From: Solwaraspora sp. WMMD791
Lineage (GTDB): Bacteria > Actinomycetota > Actinomycetes > Mycobacteriales > Micromonosporaceae
Assembly: GCF_029581195.1 (NCBI RefSeq)
Contig: NZ_CP120737.1
Span: 1,054,001-1,118,000, forward strand
Length of the DNA stretch: 64,000 nt
Reading direction: 5' to 3'
Below are positions 58,828 through 64,000 of the stretch, one piece after another (the first letter of the stretch is position 1; each line of letters begins with the position of its first letter). Below the pieces are notes generated by a model. The model saw only the letters and a list, made by a program, of their open reading frames with translations. It searched no databases and had not been told where the DNA came from. Position numbers and translations under genes: made by a program.

Positions 58828-58943
58828 ACCGGCCACTGTGCCGGCCGGCGGAGCCGCGCGGAAGGTCGTCACGCTCTCAGCGGAACCACCACCGGTTACT
58901 GTCAGGTAGTCATGGCGGTGAGTGCGAGGGAGGACCGAACATC

Positions 58944-60656
58944 GTGGACCGCTACGTCCAACCGGTGCCCGCCCCGGGTGACCCGTACCGCACCGACTGG
59001 CTGCTCGACGCCTGGCTGCGCCGCCACCTCACCCCGGCTGGGCTGGCCGCGGCCGATCACCGCCTGGCGGCGTTGTCCGCCGAGGTCACCGGCGCGCTAC
59101 GGGCCGCGCACGACGACGCCGAGCGGCATCCGCCGCGGCTGGTCCGCTACGACCCGTGGGGTGCCCGGATCGACCGGATCGAGACCGCCGACGGCTGGCA
59201 GCGGCTGCGCGCCGCCGCCGCCCGGCACGCCCTGGTCGCGCTGCCGTACCAGGGCGACGGCCAGGCGGGTCCCGACGCGACGGGCCGGGTCGTGCAGCAC
59301 GCCCTGCTGCACCTGTACGCGCCCGAGTCGGCCACCTTCTCCTGCCCGGTGGCGATGGCCGACGGTGCGGCCGCGCTGCTGAGCCGGCCCGACGTCGACC
59401 CGGCGGTCCGCGACGCCTGGCTGCCCCGGCTGACCAGCACCGACCCGGACGTCGCGATCACCAGCGGGCAGTGGATGACCGAAGCTCAGGGCGGTTCCGA
59501 CCTGTCCGGGACCGGCACCGTGGCGGTCCCGTCGGGCGCCGGCGGCTGGCGGTTGACCGGCGAGAAGTGGTTCTGCTCCGCCGTCGACTCCGCGATGGCC
59601 GTGGCGTTGGCCCGCCCCGCCGGTGCGCCCGCCGGCAGCCGGTCCCTGGCGCCGTTCCTGGTGCCCCGCTACGCCGCCGACTCCCCGCTGGCCGCCGCCG
59701 GGGACGACCCGGCCGCGCCCGCCCCCGGCGTGCGGGTCCACCGGCTCAAGGACAAGCTCGGTACGTGGGCGCTGCCCACCGCCGAGGTCGGCCTGACCGA
59801 CGCGTACGCGCTGGCGCTGGGCGACCCCGACGCACCGGGACTGGGCCGGGCGATGACCCTGGTCGTGGTGACCCGGCTGCACAACGCCTCCGCCGCCGCC
59901 AGCGGAATGCGTCGTGGCCTGGCGTACGCGCACGCCTATGCCACCGCCCGGCACGTCGCCGGCGGGCCGCTGATCGGTTCCCCGGCGCACCGGGCGGTAC
60001 TCGGCGGGCTCGCCGTCGACGCCGCCGGCGCGTTCGTCCTGGCCGGGCACGCGTTCGCGTTGCTCGGCCGGGCCGAGTCCGGCGACGACGACGCCGCGGC
60101 CGAGTTGCGGATCGTCGCCCCGCTGGCGAAGCTGGCCACCGGCCGCCTCGCCGTCGCCTCGGCCAGCGAGTACGTCGAGTGTTTCGGCGGCGCCGGTTAC
60201 GTCGAGGACACCGGGGTGCCCCGGCTGCTGCGCGACGCCCAGGTGCTGCCGATCTGGGAGGGCACCACCACGGTGCTGGCCCTGGACGCGCTGCGGGCGG
60301 TGCGACGCGGCGGCGGTGCCCCGCTGCTGGCCCGGATCGACCAGGCCGTCGAGCTGGCGGCCGGGTTCGCCGCCGACCTGGCCGGTACGCTCGCCGCCGC
60401 CGCCGCGCGGCTGCGCGACGACCTGGCCGGGGTCACCGCCGCCGACGGGTCGGCGACCCTGGCGGGTGCCCGGCCGATGGCACTGCGGACGGCGCACACC
60501 CTGGCCGCCGCGCTGCTCGTCGAGCAGGCTGACGGCGACGGCGACCGCGACGACGCGGCCCGGGTCGCGGCCCGGCTGTGGGCACGCCGCTGGTTGGCCG
60601 GCGACGACGCCGCCGTCGACGCCCACCGGCACCTGGAGCTGCTCAGTCGGATCTGA
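58944..60656 (+). CDS. AidB-like acyl-CoA dehydrogenase
   Basis: A 570-residue flavoprotein of the AidB branch. [20 protein letters not shown] and [15 protein letters not shown] bind FAD and substrate, [20 protein letters not shown] with [19 protein letters not shown] is the AidB-type catalytic-domain end, and a helical C-terminal extension follows. E. coli AidB protects DNA against alkylation or has weak isovaleryl-CoA dehydrogenase activity; which applies here is unknown. The GTG at 58944 follows GAGGGAGGACC, which decides the start over the longer open frame. Confidence 0.9.
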   Translation: MDRYVQPVPAPGDPYRTDWLLDAWLRRHLTPAGLAAADHRLAALSAEVTGALRAAHDDAERHPPRLVRYDPWGARIDRIETADGWQRLRAAAARHALVALPYQGDGQAGPDATGRVVQHALLHLYAPESATFSCPVAMADGAAALLSRPDVDPAVRDAWLPRLTSTDPDVAITSGQWMTEAQGGSDLSGTGTVAVPSGAGGWRLTGEKWFCSAVDSAMAVALARPAGAPAGSRSLAPFLVPRYAADSPLAAAGDDPAAPAPGVRVHRLKDKLGTWALPTAEVGLTDAYALALGDPDAPGLGRAMTLVVVTRLHNASAAASGMRRGLAYAHAYATARHVAGGPLIGSPAHRAVLGGLAVDAAGAFVLAGHAFALLGRAESGDDDAAAELRIVAPLAKLATGRLAVASASEYVECFGGAGYVEDTGVPRLLRDAQVLPIWEGTTTVLALDALRAVRRGGGAPLLARIDQAVELAAGFAADLAGTLAAAAARLRDDLAGVTAADGSATLAGARPMALRTAHTLAAALLVEQADGDGDRDDAARVAARLWARRWLAGDDAAVDAHRHLELLSRI

Positions 60657-60740
60657 CCGACGGTGTTCCCGCAACTACCCGGACCGCGAATAGTGTGTGT
60701 CGGCGCGCGCGACGGCGGCCGGCGGTGCACGATCACTGTC

Positions 60741-61748
60741 ATGGGTTCGTTGGAGATCAGCCCGACGGTCTGGATCGTCACGATCGTCGTCATCGTCGCG
60801 TTGCTCGCGCTCGACCTGGCGGTCGCGGCGTGGCGCCCGCACGCCGTCGGCTTCGGTGAGGCCGTCGCCTGGTCGGTGTTCTACGTCGCCGTGGCCATCG
60901 TCTTCGGGCTGATCTTCATGGCCTGGGCCGGCGGCGGCTACGGCACCGAGTACTTCGCCGGATATCTGGTGGAGAAGAGCCTGTCGGTCGACAACCTGTT
61001 CGTCTTCGTCATCATCATCAGCACGTTCGCCGTACCGGAGGAGCACCAGCACAAGGTCCTCACCTTCGGCATCATCGCGGCGCTGATCATGCGGGCGATC
61101 TTCATCGCCGCCGGCGCGACCCTGCTGAACCTGTTCTCGTTCATGTTCCTCGTCTTCGGCCTGCTGCTGATCTTCACCGCGGTCCAGTTGTTCCGCCACC
61201 GTAACGAGGATCCGCAGGTCGACGACAACGTCCTCGTCCGCGCCACCCGACGGGTCCTGCCGGTGGCCCCGGACTACGTCGACGGGCGGCTGGTCACCCG
61301 CCTCGACGGCCGACGGGTCGTCACCCCACTGTTCATCGTGCTGATCGCGATCGGCAGCACCGACCTGCTGTTCGCCCTCGACTCGATCCCCGCCGTGTTC
61401 GGCATCACCCAGGAGCCGTACATCGTCTTCGTCGCCAACGCGTTCGCCCTGATCGGGCTGCGGGCGTTGTTCTTCCTGGTGAAGGGGTTGCTGGACCGAC
61501 TGGTCTACCTGTCGACCGGGCTGGCGTTGATCCTCGCGCTGATCGGCGTCAAGCTGGTGCTGCACTGGGGGCACACCCTCGACGACCGGGTACCCGAGGT
61601 GGAGACGCCGGTGTCGCTGGGCCTGATCCTGGTGATCCTGACCATCACCGTCGTCGCCAGCCTGATCAAGGTCCGCCGCGACCCGACCGCCCGCGCCCAC
61701 GCCGGTTCGCTGCGGGCGCACGACGATCAGCGGCCCGACGCCGGCTGA
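60741..61748 (+). CDS. TerC/Alx family membrane protein
   Basis: A 335-residue protein with about nine hydrophobic helices. EKSLSVDNLFVFVIIISTF and STDLLFALDSIPAVFGIT are the two acidic metal-site helices that define the TerC family, implicated in manganese export and tellurite resistance; FALIGLRALFFLVKGLLDRL is also typical. The ATG at 60741 is the family start. No yybP-ykoY manganese riboswitch is visible in the 84 bases upstream. It is convergent with a recombinase gene. Confidence 0.92.
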   Translation: MGSLEISPTVWIVTIVVIVALLALDLAVAAWRPHAVGFGEAVAWSVFYVAVAIVFGLIFMAWAGGGYGTEYFAGYLVEKSLSVDNLFVFVIIISTFAVPEEHQHKVLTFGIIAALIMRAIFIAAGATLLNLFSFMFLVFGLLLIFTAVQLFRHRNEDPQVDDNVLVRATRRVLPVAPDYVDGRLVTRLDGRRVVTPLFIVLIAIGSTDLLFALDSIPAVFGITQEPYIVFVANAFALIGLRALFFLVKGLLDRLVYLSTGLALILALIGVKLVLHWGHTLDDRVPEVETPVSLGLILVILTITVVASLIKVRRDPTARAHAGSLRAHDDQRPDAG

Positions 61749-61794
61749 CCGCGCGAACGACCCCGCCAGCCGGGTCCGGCTGCGGGTCAGCCGG
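61741..61794. terminator. Inverted repeat across two convergent gene ends
   Basis: CCGGCTGACC (61741-61750) and its exact complement (61785-61794) enclose 34 bases and include both stop codons of the convergent TerC and recombinase genes. It may act as a weak two-way terminator. Confidence 0.4.
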
Positions 61795-62800
61795 TGGTCG
61801 CGGCCCGCGCCGACCGGGCGGCGGCGATCCGGTACGCCGGATCCCGGTCCAGGTTGTGCCGGTCCCGGTCGTAGCGCCGGGTGGTCCGGGGATCGGCGTG
61901 CCCCATCGCGTCCTGTACGTCCTCCAACGGCACGCCCTCGGCACGGGCGGTGGTGGCGAACGCGTGCCGCAGCGAGTGCGGCGACAACCGGTCCCACGCC
62001 GGCAGCCCGGCGGCCCGGGCCAGCCGACGCACCAGTCGGAACACCGCGTGCCGGTCCAGCCGGGCACCGGTCGCGGTGACCAGCAGCGGGCCGGTGAGCG
62101 AGTCGACGGTCGTCGCGGCTGCCCGCGCCCGTTCGTCGAGGTAGGCGTCGAGGATTCGCGCGGTGTCCGGGGCGAGCGCCCGCCGCCGCGAGCGGCCGCC
62201 CTTGCCGACGAACCGCACACTCCGGTGCCCCCGTTCGTGACCCAGGTCGGACACGTTCAACGACACCAGTTCACCGACCCGCAACCCGAGGTCGGCCAGC
62301 AGGGCCAGTACGGCCAGGTTGCGCCCGCCATTGGGACGCGGGTCGGCGCGGGCCGCCACGAACAGCGCGTCGACCTGGTCGGGGGTGAGCCCGATCGTCG
62401 CCGAATGGTCGCGATTGATCCGGGGCCGGTCGGCGTCGGTGACCGGATTGGCCGGCACCGCCCGCAGCCGCACCAGGAACGCGTACCAGCTGGACAGCGC
62501 CGACAGTTTGCGGGCCACCGTCGCCGGGGTCAGCAGCCGGCCGCTGCGCGGGTCGATCGTCGCCTCCAGCACACGGGCGTAGGCGTTGACGTCCAGGAAC
62601 GACGCCTGCAGCGGGTCGAGGTCGGCGCCGGCGCACCAGGTCAGCCAGCCGGCGACGTCGCGGCGGTACGCCTCCCGGGTGTGCGCCGACAGTCGGCGGT
62701 TGCGCAGCCACGCCTCGGTGAAGTCGGCCGGTGCGGTGGCGGCGGTCAGGGCCCGGTCGGTCGGCCGGGGGACGAGACCGGGGACGGCTGCGCGGCGCAT
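61787..62800 (-). CDS. Tyrosine recombinase (second, XerC/D-like)
   Basis: A 337-residue recombinase. The core-binding domain (RRLSAHTREAYRRDVAGWLT) precedes a catalytic domain with Arg in LADLGLRVGELVSL, Lys in FVGKGGRSRRRAL, HxxRH in LSPHSLRHAFATTA, His in MGHADPRTT and Tyr in RRYDRDRHNL. It is only distantly like the recombinase at 6738-7763. No att site, phage gene or conjugation gene is near. The ATG at 62800 is the best start. A GGGC repeat lies 64-87 bases upstream. Confidence 0.9.
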   Translation of the reverse strand: MRRAAVPGLVPRPTDRALTAATAPADFTEAWLRNRRLSAHTREAYRRDVAGWLTWCAGADLDPLQASFLDVNAYARVLEATIDPRSGRLLTPATVARKLSALSSWYAFLVRLRAVPANPVTDADRPRINRDHSATIGLTPDQVDALFVAARADPRPNGGRNLAVLALLADLGLRVGELVSLNVSDLGHERGHRSVRFVGKGGRSRRRALAPDTARILDAYLDERARAAATTVDSLTGPLLVTATGARLDRHAVFRLVRRLARAAGLPAWDRLSPHSLRHAFATTARAEGVPLEDVQDAMGHADPRTTRRYDRDRHNLDRDPAYRIAAARSARAATTG

Positions 62801-62863
62801 CGCAGCAGGATGCCAAAACCGTACGGTGTCGGCGGCGCCGGCACGCCGGACAGATGATCATTT

Positions 62864-62887
62864 CCCGCCCGCCCGCCCGCCCGCCCG
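62864..62887 (-). repeat. (GGGC)6 microsatellite, G-quadruplex-prone
   Basis: Six uninterrupted CCCG units on the plus strand, i.e. GGGC units on the strand of the recombinase gene. Runs of three G with one-base spacers can form a very stable G-quadruplex, and the repeat number could vary by slippage. Confidence 0.7.
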
Positions 62888-62930
62888 CTCGGCCGTCCCG
62901 GTCCCTCGGTGGCGGCGGTGGCGTCGCGGC

Positions 62931-63755
62931 TCAGGACATCCGGATGATCTGGCCGGTGACGTAGCGAGCCTGGTGTGCGGCGAGCAGCACGACGACCTCG
63001 GCGACGTCCTCCGGCCGTGCGATGCGGCTCACCGGGCTGGCGCCGGTGACCTGCTGCGCGACCTCCGGGGTCACCCAGCCGGTGTCGGTCACCGGCGGCG
63101 CCACCACGTTGGCCGTCACCCCGTACGGGGCGAGTTCGGCGGCCGCCGACATCGTGTAGTTCTCCTGCGCCGCCTTGGCCGCCCCGTAGGAGACCTCCTC
63201 GGGGAAGCCGTGCGGACCGCCGGAGGTCAACCCGATGATCCGCCCCCAGGTGGCCTTGCGGGCCAGGTGCCGGCGGGCGAACTCGGCGATCAGCAGGGCT
63301 GGGGCGCGGGCGTCGACGGCGAACTGCCGGTCGAAGGTGCCGGCGTCGACGTGGCTCAACGGCCGGCCGAACCGGTCCCGGCTGTCCGGGCGGAACGTGT
63401 CGCTGAGCCAGCCGCTGGCGTTGTTGACCAGGATGTCGACCGGGCCGAACGAGGCGGCCGCCTCGTCGAACAACCGCGCCGGGGTGGCCGGGTCGGCCAG
63501 GTCCGCCTCGACGGCGATGGCCTTGCCGCCGGCGGCGACGATCCGGTCGACCACGCTACGCGCGCTCTGGGCGCGGGCCCGGCCGTACTGGGCGGGGAAC
63601 GACGGGTCGTCGGCGTAGGGCGCCGGGTCCATCCGCAGGTACGTGGCGAGCACCGCCGCTCCCTGGGTGGCCAGCGCGACAGCGATCGCCGCGCCGATGC
63701 CCTGGTTGGCACCGGTCACGATGGCCACGTGGCCGGTCAACCGGGGATCGATCAT
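62931..63755 (-). CDS. SDR family oxidoreductase
   Basis: A 274-residue short-chain dehydrogenase. GHVAIVTGANQGIGAAIAVA is the cofactor loop, ILVNNASGWL the structural motif, IIGLTSGGPHGF the catalytic Ser region and SYGAAKAA the YxxxK pair; it ends ARYVTGQIIRMS. An insertion (TYLRMDPAPYADDPSF, PAQYGRARAQ) after the second strand is typical of a subgroup of actinobacterial SDRs. Substrate is unknown. The ATG at 63755 gives a standard length. Confidence 0.88.
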   Translation of the reverse strand: MIDPRLTGHVAIVTGANQGIGAAIAVALATQGAAVLATYLRMDPAPYADDPSFPAQYGRARAQSARSVVDRIVAAGGKAIAVEADLADPATPARLFDEAAASFGPVDILVNNASGWLSDTFRPDSRDRFGRPLSHVDAGTFDRQFAVDARAPALLIAEFARRHLARKATWGRIIGLTSGGPHGFPEEVSYGAAKAAQENYTMSAAAELAPYGVTANVVAPPVTDTGWVTPEVAQQVTGASPVSRIARPEDVAEVVVLLAAHQARYVTGQIIRMS

Positions 63756-63870
63756 GGCCGGGCCGGCTCCTCGCGGTCGGGGTACGGTGCTGCCGGTCCA
63801 GGATGCCGCCTCGGTGGCACCGCTGCGACCCGTTTCCCGGCTTGTCCCCCTGCCGCCCCGCCCGTTTCCC

Positions 63871-63919
63871 ACCATGCGGCCCTCTGCCCGGCGTCACGCC
63901 GGGCAGAGGGCCGCATGGT
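63871..63919. terminator. Perfect 23-bp hairpin
   Basis: ACCATGCGGCCCTCTGCCCG GCG (63871-63893) and its exact complement (63897-63919) enclose a 3-base loop, 10 bases beyond the stop of the partial minus-strand gene. It is a very strong terminator for that gene and shields the SDR downstream of it. Confidence 0.85.
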
Positions 63920-63928
63920 CGGGCGTTG

Positions 63929-64000
63929 TCAGTTGGCGAGCTGCCGGCGGCCGGTGTCGCCGACGCTGATCGAGACACGACGCGGCTTGGCCCGCTCGGC
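63929..64000 (-). CDS. C-terminal end of an unidentified protein
   Basis: The minus strand reads AERAKPRRVSISVGDTGRRQ LAN and stops at 63929. It runs out of the window upstream. The 23 residues end in a basic, strand-like segment that I cannot assign. The strong hairpin directly after the stop supports a real gene end. Confidence 0.6.
   Translation of the reverse strand, partial: AERAKPRRVSISVGDTGRRQLAN

Noticed and set aside
60657-60740. yybP-ykoY manganese riboswitch before terC
   Set aside because: The region is too short and shows none of the expected conserved elements.
1-64000. Prophage or integrative element spanning the window
   Set aside because: Despite two recombinases and one IS element, there are no structural phage, replication, relaxase or transfer genes and no tRNA attachment sites.

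Overview
This is a very GC-rich chromosomal window, almost certainly from an actinobacterium and most likely a Micromonosporaceae member (Micromonospora or Plantactinospora type). Supporting signs are many GTG starts, GTGA/ATGA stop-start overlaps, and typical actinobacterial families: DUF5999, DUF397 next to an XRE/DUF5753 regulator, a large LuxR-type ATPase regulator, and a PadR regulator paired with a membrane protein. No rRNA, tRNA or CRISPR array was seen. The window opens inside the end of gcvP and closes inside an unidentified minus-strand gene.

Layout. 0-1.1 kb: gcvP tail, DUF5999, peptide deformylase. 1.1-5.9 kb: a compact minus-strand NIS siderophore operon of two IucA/IucC synthetases and one PLP decarboxylase, perhaps led by a frameshifted small secreted peptide. 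5.9-10.7 kb: an EEP-family hydrolase, a tyrosine recombinase, a gene-poor stretch with two matching palindromic sites, an SDR, a patatin-like lipase and a conserved hypothetical. 10.7-14.2 kb: cydAB behind a long palindrome, then an acyltransferase. 14.2-21.6 kb: a LuxR-type ATPase regulator with a coupled partner, divergent from two dynamin-like GTPases and an acidic protein; this resembles the mycobacterial ini locus. 21.7-28.8 kb: an HTTM/DCC operon, a membrane-anchored Hsp70 homologue, GDPD, a UMF1-type MFS protein, a 23-bp inverted repeat, a Tat-exported polyglutamate hydrolase and DUF1304.

28.9-35.7 kb is the most striking part: a SpoIIE-type phosphatase, two related pentapeptide-repeat proteins, a small adaptor-like protein and a P-loop NTPase carrying six nearly identical 46-residue TPR units. 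It looks like a regulated conflict or signalling system. 35.6-37.4 kb holds two small coupled genes and an XRE-DUF397 pair. 37.6-42.8 kb: a secreted DD-peptidase, a histidine phosphatase, a DHFR-like reductase, AraC, an aminopeptidase and MerR. 43.0-44.6 kb: an IS630 element sitting between a sulfotransferase remnant and a decayed AbiEii-type toxin pair.

44.6-64 kb: a DUF234-type ATPase behind a palindrome, a kinase-like protein, ArsR plus a CDF metal exporter, an FBP zinc-finger protein divergent from a TetR regulator over a perfect palindrome, PadR plus a membrane protein, a threonine dehydratase-like enzyme, a second Hsp70 homologue fused to a beta-propeller, thymidine kinase, an epimerase, an AidB-like acyl-CoA dehydrogenase, a TerC protein, a second tyrosine recombinase and an SDR. 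Functions are inferred from motifs and family recall only; no searches were run.
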